Virus record (IMG/VR): IMGVR_UViG_3300044729_001198
Coordinates: 62,001 to 126,000 of that record
Source: a virus
Reading direction: 5' to 3' (one strand)
DNA: 64,000 bases
In this document: in pieces, positions 8,473 to 14,793 of the stretch
Layout: each line of letters begins with the position of its first letter
Position numbering within the stretch: the first letter of the stretch is position 1
Notes under the pieces: generated by a model
What the model was told of the DNA's origin: nothing
What the model saw: the letters and a program-made list of their open reading frames with translations, nothing else
Database searches by the model: none
Program-made: the position numbers and the translations under genes

Positions 8473-8640
8473 TTAAGAAATTGTTAAATCTTTTTTGTGT
8501 TTCTCCTTACGAGTATAAGATTTTTTACTGGTTTGGGTTTGTTGTGTGGTCTTTTTTGAGATATGGTGAGCAGCTTCACCACGAGACCAACCACCATTGA
8601 AGTCCAATGGTTCTTGATATGTTTTGTTTTTCTTGCTCAT
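8473..8640 (-). CDS. Small basic hypothetical protein
   Basis: A 55-residue very basic protein (MSKKNKTYQEPLDFNGGWS, then a Lys/Thr/Gln-rich tail). The ATG is preceded by GAGAGGAGAG. The function is unknown. The charge suggests nucleic-acid binding or a ribosome-associated role, but this is inference. Confidence 0.7.
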   Translation of the reverse strand: MSKKNKTYQEPLDFNGGWSRGEAAHHISKKTTQQTQTSKKSYTRKEKHKKDLTIS

Positions 8641-8665
8641 TTTAACTCTCCTCTCAAATACATAA

Positions 8666-8697
8666 CAAAGATAATAAAAAAAGGGGACTTAAACAAG
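8666..8697 (-). promoter_or_regulatory. Promoter inside a terminator
   Basis: -7 TATCTTTG and -33 CTTG with a 20-nt spacer. The CTTG belongs to the terminator hairpin. Tandem TTAACA repeats lie at about 8705-8722. Confidence 0.75.
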
Positions 8698-8706
8698 CCC
8701 CCTTTG
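8674..8706 (-). terminator. Rho-independent terminator
   Basis: A repeat of the hairpin at 730-758 (GGGGG...CCCC with a T run on the minus strand), ending the unit of the exported 281-residue protein. Confidence 0.78.
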
Positions 8707-8736
8707 TTAAATTTTTGTTAAGTTATCAACATCCTA

Positions 8737-9582
8737 TTAACGATGTGTTAGCATCTTTTTTGTAGAACCATCGCTATAAACATAAATAATGATTTCATTT
8801 TCTCGAGCATAGTTAAGAGGTCTACCCAACATATCATACATAGCAACTAACTTTGGCTCGGGTCTTGATAAATTAAATACGTTTGATGTTGGGTTTGATT
8901 TACAAACATCCAAACGTCTAAACATAAAGGTATCTTGTCGTAAACATTTGTTCCACCATTGAGCATACATCAATACACGACCGGTGTCTTTAAATGTTAA
9001 ATCAGCAATCCGTGTTTGAGTATAACCTAAAAAGTCAGCGTCAGGAAAATCATACTCCATACCGATTTGGTAATCAGTTAGGTTATCCCATTCTTTTTGA
9101 GACATAGTATCCATCCAAGGACCTTTATAAAATACCATATAGTATTCCATACAAGTATCTTTCAATGGTATACCCTTAATATACGTCATCTCAAATTTAT
9201 ACTTTTTACAATCAGCCATGTTTACAGAATACCCAACACCTGCTCCGGGAAACTGAACAATATTAACTTCACGATATAAAGCAGTATCACATTTCTCACA
9301 TTTATTCCTAACTTTCAAATACAATTTGTATTTACCTTTGACGTTGAATTGTACTTCAACTATACCACGAATATCTTGAATTGTATCGGTTTTTTTGGTT
9401 TGGAAATCATACACCATAAATGTGTAATCAACACAACTATCATCGAGTATCTGACCACTCACATACCACTTGTAATAATTGCGCTCATTCCATTGTTGGA
9501 GTTTTAGTGAACTCCAATCACATTTTGCACTCGCTGTTGCTAAGGAGACCAAAAGCATTAACAGCATTACTATACGTTTCAT
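8737..9582 (-). CDS. Exported protein with possible type IX sorting-like tail
   Basis: A 281-residue protein with a clear Sec signal peptide (MKRIVMLLMLLVSLATASA), then a Cys-rich beta-rich body with paired cysteines. The C-terminal end (LVAMYDMLGRPLNYAREN, then a Tyr/Val strand and Lys-rich tail) resembles the Bacteroidota type IX secretion C-terminal domain, though it is shorter and lacks the usual NP start. It is probably a surface or secreted phage-encoded protein. The match is by pattern only. Confidence 0.6.
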   Translation of the reverse strand: MKRIVMLLMLLVSLATASAKCDWSSLKLQQWNERNYYKWYVSGQILDDSCVDYTFMVYDFQTKKTDTIQDIRGIVEVQFNVKGKYKLYLKVRNKCEKCDTALYREVNIVQFPGAGVGYSVNMADCKKYKFEMTYIKGIPLKDTCMEYYMVFYKGPWMDTMSQKEWDNLTDYQIGMEYDFPDADFLGYTQTRIADLTFKDTGRVLMYAQWWNKCLRQDTFMFRRLDVCKSNPTSNVFNLSRPEPKLVAMYDMLGRPLNYARENEIIIYVYSDGSTKKMLTHR

Positions 9583-9583
9583 A

Positions 9584-9790
9584 TTATTTTTCTAATCCAA
9601 ACTTGATATATTTGTACCAAGCTCTTTCGTGTAGATAGTATAAGACCATCTTGGTAATCACCTCGAACCCACCTATTGCAAGTCCAAGTTTTAAATCACC
9701 AGTTATTATCCACCCAAGAATCATTGTATCAATAGTTCCAACGATTCTCCAAGTTATTGTCTTTGCAATATGTCTTTTATAACTTACCAT
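9584..9790 (-). CDS. DUF2061 membrane protein
   Basis: A 68-residue protein with the DUF2061 pattern: RHIAKTITWRIVGTIDTMIL near the N-terminus, a Gly-rich membrane segment (GLAIGGFEVITKMVLYYLHE) and the typical YYLHERAW ending. In bacteria DUF2061 genes are often found beside sulfate-assimilation genes. Here it overlaps a nucleotidyltransferase that is followed by APS kinase. It is likely a two-pass inner membrane protein. Confidence 0.8.
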   Translation of the reverse strand: MVSYKRHIAKTITWRIVGTIDTMILGWIITGDLKLGLAIGGFEVITKMVLYYLHERAWYKYIKFGLEK

Positions 9791-10127
9791 CCTTACGAAG
9801 TTCTTCTCTTATCTTTGTAGCTGATATTTCCGATATATCCGTTGGTGGTATGTGTTCAATTACGTTATATCCAACCCCACGTCCATAGTTAACGGACTCA
9901 ATATCTGGAATAATCATGAGTTTAATTTTACCTTGTTTAATCAGGTCATAATGAACTTTAGATAAGTTCTTATAAACTTGTTCAGCAGTCCATGGATTAC
10001 TATCATCCGGCTGTACGTCTCTAATACACAATAAAACTCGACTACCTTGATTGAGTTTTTGGTCAATCAACCATTGGTGACCATCGTGCCACGGCTGCCA
10101 CCTACCTATAAACATTGCGTATTTCAT
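9777..10127 (-). CDS. Cytidylyltransferase-like nucleotidyltransferase
   Basis: A 116-residue protein with the nucleotidyltransferase HxGH-type motif in GRWQPWHDGHQWLI at the N-terminus and the second motif ISATKIRE near the C-terminus. It transfers a nucleotidyl group from an NTP to a phosphate-bearing substrate, as NadM/CTP-transferases do. The substrate is unknown. Position between DUF2061 and APS kinase suggests a sulfate or nucleotide-sugar role. The start is at MKYAMFIG, overlapping the upstream stop. Confidence 0.8.
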   Translation of the reverse strand: MKYAMFIGRWQPWHDGHQWLIDQKLNQGSRVLLCIRDVQPDDSNPWTAEQVYKNLSKVHYDLIKQGKIKLMIIPDIESVNYGRGVGYNVIEHIPPTDISEISATKIREELRKDGKL

Positions 10128-10555
10128 ATATAATCTTTTACATCCAATAAACACTCTATTGGGGATTTGTTTGTGGTATCAATCGAGACATCATCTTCAT
10201 CAATTTCTATTTCGGTAAAATACATTTCACGCCCACGAATTTCGGTGGTATGAACAAAAAAGTATTGACATCTACACATACTCTTCAATTCATTACGAAC
10301 GTCTTTATATGGTGCTACTAAAGACACAATTACATCATACCCCATGTGGTCGAGGTAACGAGTTATATTTGTAGCAGTTCGTATATTGTCCACTCTGCCA
10401 TTTGGTGTATAATTAGCATTACCCAATATCAATCGTAGGGTATCACCATCCACCTGAAAAACTTGTCGATGTAAATTAAATTGTAAATGTTCTGATAATG
10501 TTTTTGCTAAAGTTGTCTTGCCGCTTCCCGGCTGACCATAAAACCAATATACCAT
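10124..10555 (-). CDS. cysC: Adenylylsulfate (APS) kinase
   Basis: A 143-residue protein with Walker A GQPGSGKTT at 7-15, the APS-kinase DGD motif at 36-38 (VDGDTLR), then GRVDNIRTA and the conserved GYDVIVSLVAPYKDVR segment. It should phosphorylate APS to PAPS, the sulfate donor. It is slightly shorter than bacterial CysC (about 200), with an altered C-terminus. Two sulfotransferases elsewhere in the window are the obvious users of PAPS. Confidence 0.88.
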   Translation of the reverse strand: MVYWFYGQPGSGKTTLAKTLSEHLQFNLHRQVFQVDGDTLRLILGNANYTPNGRVDNIRTATNITRYLDHMGYDVIVSLVAPYKDVRNELKSMCRCQYFFVHTTEIRGREMYFTEIEIDEDDVSIDTTNKSPIECLLDVKDYI

Positions 10556-10899
10556 TATTTAACCCATTCGTGATACGCCTGTTGATATGCTGTAACTCTA
10601 TCAAGTTTTGGGTCTTGGTCCATTAAGGATTTAGCCCAACTTAATACCTCTTCTCGTAGACCATACGAGTTAGCCTCAATAAGGATTTCCTCTATAATTT
10701 CTTCGTTCGTTATTGACATTTCTCTTTCATATACAATTTCTAATGACTCCAATTGACAATCACCAAATGACTGACCCGTAGTTGTGTAATACACATAATC
10801 ATCAGCCATTGGGAAATATTCTACTTCGTCAATTTGATGAATTTCTTTTTTACCAATGACATTCACAAATTGTAATTCCGTAAATAGTTGTTTCTTCAT
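10555..10899 (-). CDS. Hypothetical protein
   Basis: A 114-residue acidic protein of unknown function, beginning at MKKQLFTELQF. An upstream TTG at 10935 is in frame but less likely. It ends one base inside the APS kinase start, so it probably belongs to the same operon. Confidence 0.65.
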   Translation of the reverse strand: MKKQLFTELQFVNVIGKKEIHQIDEVEYFPMADDYVYYTTTGQSFGDCQLESLEIVYEREMSITNEEIIEEILIEANSYGLREEVLSWAKSLMDQDPKLDRVTAYQQAYHEWVK

Positions 10900-11104
10900 A
10901 TATTCAGAATAATAGGAGTGTAAGGGAAACCTCAATCAGGGGTTTGTTTTACGGTTCAAAGAGTTTTGATATTTGACAATTGATTTGTGAACACTTAAAT
11001 CTTGAATTTTGAATTCAATATCAATATCGAATATCTGCTTATATGGCGTAGTAGAAAGTAAAAAATAACTTAACTTCGGCCTCCCTTTACATCTCCAAGG
11101 TTAT

Positions 11105-11536
11105 TTAGATGTGGTGTGTATTATTCCAAACATCCAACTCATTCTGAAGAGTTTCAATTTTAGCTTCAAGTTCTGAAACTTTAGTGTCGAGGGTAACTAC
11201 ATCCATTTCAACTACCATCATAGTAGGTGGAGCATCTGACCATCGGTGAGCAACCATTCCCTCATCGGAAGAAATAGCACGGTACTTCTTGATTAGATTT
11301 TTAAGTTCAGAGATTTCAAAAATCTTCGAATACACTGGAGCATTAGCAAGGTGAATTTTAGTTTTCAACTCAACTAACTCATGAGTTAATTTCTCCATAC
11401 CTTCAGCAGCAGCCTTGGCCGAATACCTACGAACTGAATCAGCTGCCATAGAATTATACTTCATGGCGATTACGGCTTGTTTATCAATTTCAGATACAAG
11501 CTTGTTTTTACGTTTTAGAGCTTCATTAATTGTCAT
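11105..11536 (-). CDS. DIP1984-like coiled-coil protein
   Basis: A 143-residue helical protein. The pattern MTINEALKRKNKLVSEI, a central IHLANAPVYSKIFEISELK and the ending ETLQNELDVWNNTHHI match the DIP1984 family of small coiled-coil proteins of unknown function found in bacteria. It has its own promoter. Confidence 0.65.
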   Translation of the reverse strand: MTINEALKRKNKLVSEIDKQAVIAMKYNSMAADSVRRYSAKAAAEGMEKLTHELVELKTKIHLANAPVYSKIFEISELKNLIKKYRAISSDEGMVAHRWSDAPPTMMVVEMDVVTLDTKVSELEAKIETLQNELDVWNNTHHI

Positions 11537-11557
11537 AACTTTTTATTTTTGATAATA

Positions 11558-11589
11558 CAAATATACGAAATAATTTTCAAATAAACAAA
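11558..11589 (-). promoter_or_regulatory. Bacteroidota-type promoter
   Basis: -7 TATATTTG and -33 TTTG with a 20-nt spacer, in front of the DIP1984-like gene. Confidence 0.8.
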
Positions 11590-11595
11590 TTTTTA

Positions 11596-11862
11596 TTACT
11601 CATAGTCAAAATAAATCCGACCATCGTTGAATGGGTCGGTTGACCATCCAATAGAATATTCATCCAAGACATCAAATACAATTTGTTTCATGTGGTCCGA
11701 ATTACCTGTGATGATATAATACTTACCCTCTATATCAAAATTCTTTTCTACAAATTCAATAATAACCCCCCTTGCATCGGAATGGGTATATCCATGTAAG
11801 TCCAATGATATAAACTTTTCAGATTTCATCTTTTTGTTATACCTTTTTGTAAACCTTGACAT
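11596..11862 (-). CDS. Smr-like domain protein
   Basis: An 88-residue protein with the Smr LDLHG signature (ISLDLHGYTHSDARG) followed by a helix and a beta-strand ending in ITG. The usual second motif (TGxG) is replaced by TGNSDHM. Smr domains are nucleases or nucleic-acid binders. Whether this one cleaves RNA is unknown. It overlaps the upstream gene by 26 nt. Confidence 0.7.
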   Translation of the reverse strand: MSRFTKRYNKKMKSEKFISLDLHGYTHSDARGVIIEFVEKNFDIEGKYYIITGNSDHMKQIVFDVLDEYSIGWSTDPFNDGRIYFDYE

Positions 11863-12343
11863 AATCCGCTTTACCTTGGGTGATAATACGCATTTTTTTT
11901 ATAAACAATTTAACGTCATCTATGTTGTTAGTTTTGTAAACTAAATAATCATCGACATATAATTCAATAGAATCTTCAGACCACATCAATCCAAACTTAT
12001 GAGACTTGATTGATTTATTAAAATAGTGATTTAGTTTCGCAGGTTCAAGTTCAAATGGTGATTGTAAATAGAATTTGTTATTTTCATTTAAAACAATCTT
12101 CAAGGTTGAAAGTTCCTTGGATTGTAATTTAACATGATTACTTGTTTTTATTTCAAAGTATCCAAATTTCCAATCCGACATAGATACTAACGTGTCGTCA
12201 CCACTCCAATTCAAATAACCAGCATATCGAGTTTTTTTATAGTCGAACTCGTGAAATACAACTAAATAGTCTGATAATATTTTTGAATCAAATCTCTTTC
12301 GAGAAATGATAAAGTATTTCATATATCTTAAAAATTCTTTCAT
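11837..12343 (-). CDS. GH16-like concanavalin-fold protein, catalytic motif absent
   Basis: A 168-residue protein with strands reminiscent of family 16 glucanases and LamG folds: FGYFEIKTSNHV near the middle and HKFGLMWSEDSIELYVDDYL followed by VYKT. The ExDxxE catalytic motif of GH16 is not present, so it would be a binding protein at most. No signal peptide is seen. The fold call is tentative. Confidence 0.5.
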   Translation of the reverse strand: MKEFLRYMKYFIISRKRFDSKILSDYLVVFHEFDYKKTRYAGYLNWSGDDTLVSMSDWKFGYFEIKTSNHVKLQSKELSTLKIVLNENNKFYLQSPFELEPAKLNHYFNKSIKSHKFGLMWSEDSIELYVDDYLVYKTNNIDDVKLFIKKMRIITQGKADYVKVYKKV

Positions 12344-12383
12344 AGATAAATCCTTTACAATAAATAGTAAAAATTATTTTGTA

Positions 12384-12456
12384 GTTACCCCTCAAGGACT
12401 CGAACCTCGATTAACTGGACCAAAACCAGTTGTCCTGCCATTAGACGAAAGGGTAA
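12384..12456 (-). tRNA. tRNA-Gln (TTG)
   Basis: A 73-nt cloverleaf. The acceptor TTACCCT pairs with GGGGTAA, the anticodon loop TTTTGGT sits in stem ACTGG/CCAGT, and the T-loop TTCGAGT is canonical. Confidence 0.92.
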
Positions 12457-12481
12457 TATATCAATGTAGTTCGGTTAGTAA

Positions 12482-12784
12482 TTATCCTTTTAAAATTTCT
12501 TGTTTGTTTGTGATTTTGTTTTCAAACTTATCAAACCGTGAATCAATATAACGATAAATCTCATTGACATGATTTTCACTTGTGTTATGAAGCGTGTCAA
12601 CATAATTCATAGTTTCTTTTTCTTTTTGAATAACAGTTTTAAATATTTCAGCAAGTGTACCATCCGTGTCCATAACATCAGACTCCAACTGCTTTACCGA
12701 TTTTCTCAACTGAAACACGACTACAATCATTCCAACATAGAACATTGTAACCGCACCCCAACCGAACGCAATAATTGTTTCCAT
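12482..12784 (-). CDS. Membrane-anchored coiled-coil protein
   Basis: A 100-residue protein with one N-terminal membrane segment (AFGWGAVTMFYVGMIVVVFQ) followed by a charged coiled coil. The function is unknown. It is transcribed after tRNA-Met and tRNA-Gly of the RNA island. Confidence 0.68.
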   Translation of the reverse strand: METIIAFGWGAVTMFYVGMIVVVFQLRKSVKQLESDVMDTDGTLAEIFKTVIQKEKETMNYVDTLHNTSENHVNEIYRYIDSRFDKFENKITNKQEILKG

Positions 12785-12820
12785 AATTTTCTCCTAATTT
12801 AAAGAACTACATTGATATAG

Positions 12821-12874
12821 ATAGACTCGGGCCTAGCGAGCCGCCAAAGCGGAAAGGCCCTTTTTAAAGTCTAT
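12821..12874 (-). ncRNA. 54-nt closed hairpin element at the end of the RNA island
   Basis: Nested perfect stems: ATAGACT/AGTCTAT, GGGCCT/AGGCCC and CCGC/GCGG. It begins 3 nt downstream of tRNA-Met. On the plus strand the inner hairpin is followed by five T, so it could also stop antisense transcription. It could be a 3' processing signal or a small RNA of its own. Confidence 0.5.
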
Positions 12875-12877
12875 TTG

Positions 12878-12949
12878 TTGCGGGGGGCGGACTCGAACCA
12901 CCGACCTCAAGGTTATGAGCCTTGCAAGCTACCACTGCTCTACCCCACA
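12878..12949 (-). tRNA. tRNA-Met (CAT), second copy
   Basis: A 72-nt cloverleaf. The acceptor TGTGGGG pairs with CCCCGCA, the anticodon stem CAAGG/CCTTG encloses CTCATAA, and the T-loop is TTCGAGT. The discriminator is A. It could be elongator Met or an AUA-reading Ile tRNA. Confidence 0.9.
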
Positions 12950-12955
12950 ATGTTG

Positions 12956-13028
12956 AGCGAAAGAGGAGATTCGAACTCCCGACCCTCACCTTGGCAAGGT
13001 GATGCTCTACCAACTGAGCTACTTTCGC
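12956..13028 (-). tRNA. tRNA-Gly (GCC)
   Basis: A canonical 73-nt cloverleaf. The acceptor GCGAAAG pairs with CTTTCGC, the anticodon loop is TTGCCAA in stem TCACC/GGTGA, and the T-loop is TTCGAAT. Confidence 0.94.
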
Positions 13029-13031
13029 AAT

Positions 13032-13215
13032 TGTAATATCTTATCTCCGGTTTTTACTTATGGTTTGTTCCCCATAACCTGTTGACGTGCACATCAGAGC
13101 AGGGACCTGAACATAGTCTACTGAGCCGTTTCCAAACTTCCGATTTGTGGTTGCGACCCACTTGGAAGTCAGTAGTCCTTTCAGAGAAGCGATATCTCCT
13201 TATGTAGATATTACA
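13032..13215 (-). ncRNA. 184-nt structured RNA with 10-bp closing stem
   Basis: The ends TGTAATATCT and AGATATTACA are perfectly complementary. In order, the inside contains a short hairpin (GGAGA/TCTCT, 7-nt loop), a long arm (CTACTGA/TCAGTAG enclosing CTTCC/GGAAG and GTGG/CCAC) and a final hairpin TTATGG/CCATAA. That arm order recalls an enlarged tRNA. It abuts tRNA-Gly on one side and the 72-nt cloverleaf RNA on the other. No long reading frame is convincing. I recognise no known RNA family. Confidence 0.6.
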
Positions 13216-13218
13216 TTG

Positions 13219-13290
13219 AGCGGAGAGGTGGTTCTGCCCCACCATCTCTCATCTGGTTGATGAGTGAGTTTCTCTAAACTCCTCCTCCGC
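13219..13290 (-). ncRNA. 72-nt non-canonical cloverleaf RNA, copy 1
   Basis: It folds with exact tRNA geometry: 7-bp acceptor GCGGAGG/TCTCCGC, two linker bases, D-like arm GAGTTT/AAACTC with a 4-nt loop, one base, 5-bp anticodon-like arm CTCAT/ATGAG with loop CAACCAG, a 4-nt variable region, 5-bp T-like arm GGTGG/CCACC with loop GGCAGAA, and a discriminator. Loop sequences are not those of a translating tRNA: there is no U33, no TTC in the T-loop and no GG in the D-loop. Copy 2 shows compensatory stem changes. Confidence 0.7.
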
Positions 13291-13296
13291 GTTGTA

Positions 13297-13367
13297 GGTA
13301 TGAATCTCCGGTAACACTCGAATTAGATTCACTGCAGGCGGTTTCATTCCTGTCTTCAATTCATACC
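13297..13367 (-). ncRNA. 71-nt element with complementary ends
   Basis: Ends GGTATGAAT and ATTCATACC pair over 9 bp. Inside are CAGG/CCTG and an alternative GAATCT/AGATTC stem. It has tRNA-like size and lies between tRNA-Thr and the 72-nt RNA, but the internal arms do not give a clear cloverleaf. Confidence 0.45.
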
Positions 13368-13371
13368 TTGG

Positions 13372-13444
13372 AGCCACCAGAGGGACTCGAACCCCCGACC
13401 TACTGATTACAAATCAGTAGCTCTACCAACTGAGCTATGGTGGC
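13372..13444 (-). tRNA. tRNA-Thr (TGT)
   Basis: A canonical 73-nt cloverleaf. The acceptor GCCACCA pairs with TGGTGGC, the anticodon loop TTTGTAA sits in stem ACTGA/TCAGT, and the T-loop is TTCGAGT. Confidence 0.94.
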
Positions 13445-13516
13445 TTTTGAGAGGGGTGTTTTAGTGAGTGCTAACTTACCCCCCTCGGTGGGCTAGACTC
13501 AGCAGTTACTCGGCGA

Positions 13517-13666
13517 TTACTCGGCGCTAGTTGTGTCTACAACAGCGGTAGTATCTACAACAGCAGTCGTGTCAACGGCAGTAGAATCTACTGAAGTCTC
13601 TTCGGTTGAAGTTGAGCAAGATACCAAAGCCAAGGTAGCTACGAAAGCAAACAATACTTGTTTCAT
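13517..13666 (-). CDS. Small Thr/Val-repeat lipoprotein
   Basis: A 49-residue protein. The signal peptide MKQVLFAFVATLALVSC ends in a lipobox Cys at residue 17. The mature part is an acidic Ser/Thr/Val repeat (about three copies of DTTAVV). It would be an outer-surface or periplasmic lipopeptide, exported by the host. It lies directly downstream of copy 2 of the 72-nt cloverleaf RNA and probably shares its promoter. A plus-strand reading frame over the same bases is its shadow. Confidence 0.75.
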   Translation of the reverse strand: MKQVLFAFVATLALVSCSTSTEETSVDSTAVDTTAVVDTTAVVDTTSAE

Positions 13667-13712
13667 GGTTCGTTTCTCATTATTAAGGTTAAACATATGT
13701 GAACTAAATTTG

Positions 13713-13784
13713 AGCGGAGAGTTGGAACTGCCCCAACACCTCTTATCTGGTTGATAAGCGACTTTCTTTTAAGTCTTTCCCCGC
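13713..13784 (-). ncRNA. 72-nt non-canonical cloverleaf RNA, copy 2
   Basis: The arm geometry matches copy 1: acceptor GCGGGGA/TCTCCGC, D-like arm GACTT/AAGTC, anticodon-like arm CTTAT/ATAAG with the identical loop CAACCAG, and T-like arm GTTGG/CCAAC with loop GGCAGTT. Paired changes against copy 1 (for example GGTGG/CCACC to GTTGG/CCAAC) keep the stems. A promoter ends 10 nt before its first base, so transcription should start within a few nucleotides of its 5' end. Confidence 0.72.
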
Positions 13785-13794
13785 GATTGTTTAA

Positions 13795-13826
13795 CAAATA
13801 TACGAAATAAATTTCATATTGCCAAA
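13795..13826 (-). promoter_or_regulatory. Promoter of the 72-nt RNA copy 2
   Basis: -7 TATATTTG and -33 TTTG with a 20-nt spacer. The RNA begins 10 nt after the -7 box. Confidence 0.8.
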
Positions 13827-13834
13827 TCTTTTTT

Positions 13835-13858
13835 AAAAAAACCCCGACCTAGCTCGGG
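13835..13858 (-). terminator. Rho-independent terminator after tRNA-Ser
   Basis: Stem CCCGA/TCGGG with loop GCTAGG, followed on the minus strand by seven T. It separates the tRNA-Ser unit from the next promoter. Confidence 0.85.
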
Positions 13859-13873
13859 ATAACACATCGGATG

Positions 13874-13960
13874 CGGAGGCTCAGGGATTCGAACCCCGGT
13901 TACAATTTCTCGTAAAGCAGTTTTCAAGACTGCCGCATTCGACCGCTCTGCCAAACCTCC
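13874..13960 (-). tRNA. tRNA-Ser (TGA)
   Basis: An 87-nt class II tRNA. The acceptor GGAGGTT pairs with AGCCTCC, the anticodon loop CTTGAAA sits in stem GCAGT/ACTGC, there is a long variable arm, the T-loop is TTCGAAT, and the discriminator is G as expected for serine. Confidence 0.94.
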
Positions 13961-13968
13961 GTGTTTTA

Positions 13969-14058
13969 TCATTTGTTTTTTTCTTGATAGGTAGCCAATA
14001 AGTACGCTGATACAATCATAAAAGCTACAATACCCAACCCAATTAAAAATGATTCCAT
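13969..14058 (-). CDS. Single-pass membrane micropeptide
   Basis: A 29-residue peptide, almost all membrane segment (LIGLGIVAFMIVSAYLLAT) with a short charged tail. It lies between tRNA-Glu and tRNA-Ser after a 73-residue gene. The function is unknown. Confidence 0.6.
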   Translation of the reverse strand: MESFLIGLGIVAFMIVSAYLLATYQEKNK

Positions 14059-14066
14059 GATGTATA

Positions 14067-14288
14067 CTATAAATTGTAGTCTGTAAAATTAGAACGTAAC
14101 ACTTCCAATTTATCACTAGCATTAGCCATTTGTTCAACGAGAGTATCAAGCTCTTCAGTATGTTGTGGATGTTCTCCAATGGCTACGGGTGATTCAAAGT
14201 AAATACTAATTCTTGCGCGAGCGTCCAAAATCTCGGCTGTGTATTTTGCCTCAAGGGCTTGGAACAATTGTTTTGAAATTCTGCTCAT
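14067..14288 (-). CDS. Hypothetical protein inside the RNA island
   Basis: A 73-residue helical protein (MSRISKQLFQALEAKYTAEI, ending in a Leu-rich helix) of unknown function. It is one of three protein genes embedded between tRNAs. A TATTTAT motif lies 15 nt upstream (14303-14309). Confidence 0.65.
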   Translation of the reverse strand: MSRISKQLFQALEAKYTAEILDARARISIYFESPVAIGEHPQHTEELDTLVEQMANASDKLEVLRSNFTDYNL

Positions 14289-14334
14289 AACTTTAGTTTA
14301 ATATAAATAGGTTTACCAACATTAATAAAATTAG

Positions 14335-14406
14335 TAGTCCGTGCGGGAATCGAACCCGCCTTTTATCCGTGAAAGGGATATGTCCTAACCGATAGACGAA
14401 CGGACC
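14335..14406 (-). tRNA. tRNA-Glu (TTC)
   Basis: A 72-nt cloverleaf. The acceptor GGTCCGT pairs with ACGGACT (first pair G-U), the anticodon loop is CTTTCAC, and the T-loop TTCGATT is canonical. Confidence 0.9.
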
Positions 14407-14409
14407 AAG

Positions 14410-14467
14410 TTGACTACGAGAGCACGTTGTTCTTTGCACCTCTTTGATATTCCCCGTGGTTAGTCAA
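14410..14467 (-). ncRNA. 58-nt element with complementary ends
   Basis: Ends TTGACTA and TAGTCAA pair perfectly over 7 bp, with an inner CACG/CGTG. It begins 3 nt upstream of tRNA-Glu. It may be an independent small RNA or a spacer structure for processing. Confidence 0.4.
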
Positions 14468-14563
14468 ACCAGATATAAATTTGTTATATCAGCAGTTCCA
14501 TATGAGGTATCACCCCACTTCTCATCGTATTGGACATACTATTCGGTGATGAACCGAACCGTG
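14468..14563 (-). ncRNA. Spacer with three consecutive hairpins
   Basis: The stretch holds GATATAA/TTATATC, ATGAG/CTCAT and TTCGG/CCGAA hairpins. The last has a 7-nt loop (TTCATCA on the minus strand) close to a tRNA T-loop. It may be a degenerate tRNA-like sequence. There is no coding potential. Confidence 0.35.
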
Positions 14564-14693
14564 TAGTCAGGACAGGAATCGAACCTGTATGTCAACCTCT
14601 ACGACAGAGCTGTTCTTATTAACCGTGGCCAGCGGGTTTATTACAGTTGTAGTTGACTATCTATGTAGCGTCTACCAATTCCGCCACCTGACT
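14564..14693 (-). ncRNA. tRNA-Leu-like scaffold RNA 1 (130 nt)
   Basis: The ends are those of a tRNA: acceptor AGTCAGG/CCTGACT, a class II D-arm GCGGAATTGGTAGACGC with the GG pair, and a canonical T-arm ACAGG/CCTGT with loop TTCGATT. Between them, where about 35 nt of anticodon and variable arm belong, are about 79 nt that fold as a long interrupted hairpin (GTCAAC/GTTGAC, CTGT/ACAG, AACC/GGTT). No normal anticodon arm is visible. Two siblings follow in the array. Confidence 0.7.
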
Positions 14694-14697
14694 AAAT

Positions 14698-14792
14698 AAA
14701 TTGGAGTAAGACCCTCTACTACTGGACCAATTGTAGTCGCTGGATTTAAACTTAACCTATTACGTAGTGTTTCCAAAACCTACCACCAATTT
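14698..14792 (-). ncRNA. 95-nt element with complementary ends
   Basis: Ends AAATTGG and CCAATTT pair over 7 bp. Inside lies ACTAC/GTAGT. It fills almost the whole gap between scaffold RNAs 1 and 2 (4 nt and 1 nt free), so the boundaries look precise. Confidence 0.45.
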
Positions 14793-14793
14793 G

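Noticed and set aside
12829-12865. Plus-strand terminator implying a plus-strand transcription unit
   Set aside because: No plus-strand gene precedes it. The hairpin is better read as part of the minus-strand RNA island, though it could stop antisense transcription.
13533-13754. Plus-strand 73-residue frame rich in Val and Thr
   Set aside because: It mirrors the minus-strand 49-residue lipoprotein, which has a proper signal peptide and lipobox.
13714-13784. Reading the 72-nt RNA as a plus-strand tRNA-Thr (GGT)
   Set aside because: The plus strand has U33 and a possible anticodon, but the arm order and linker lengths are reversed relative to a tRNA, and the promoter faces the minus strand.
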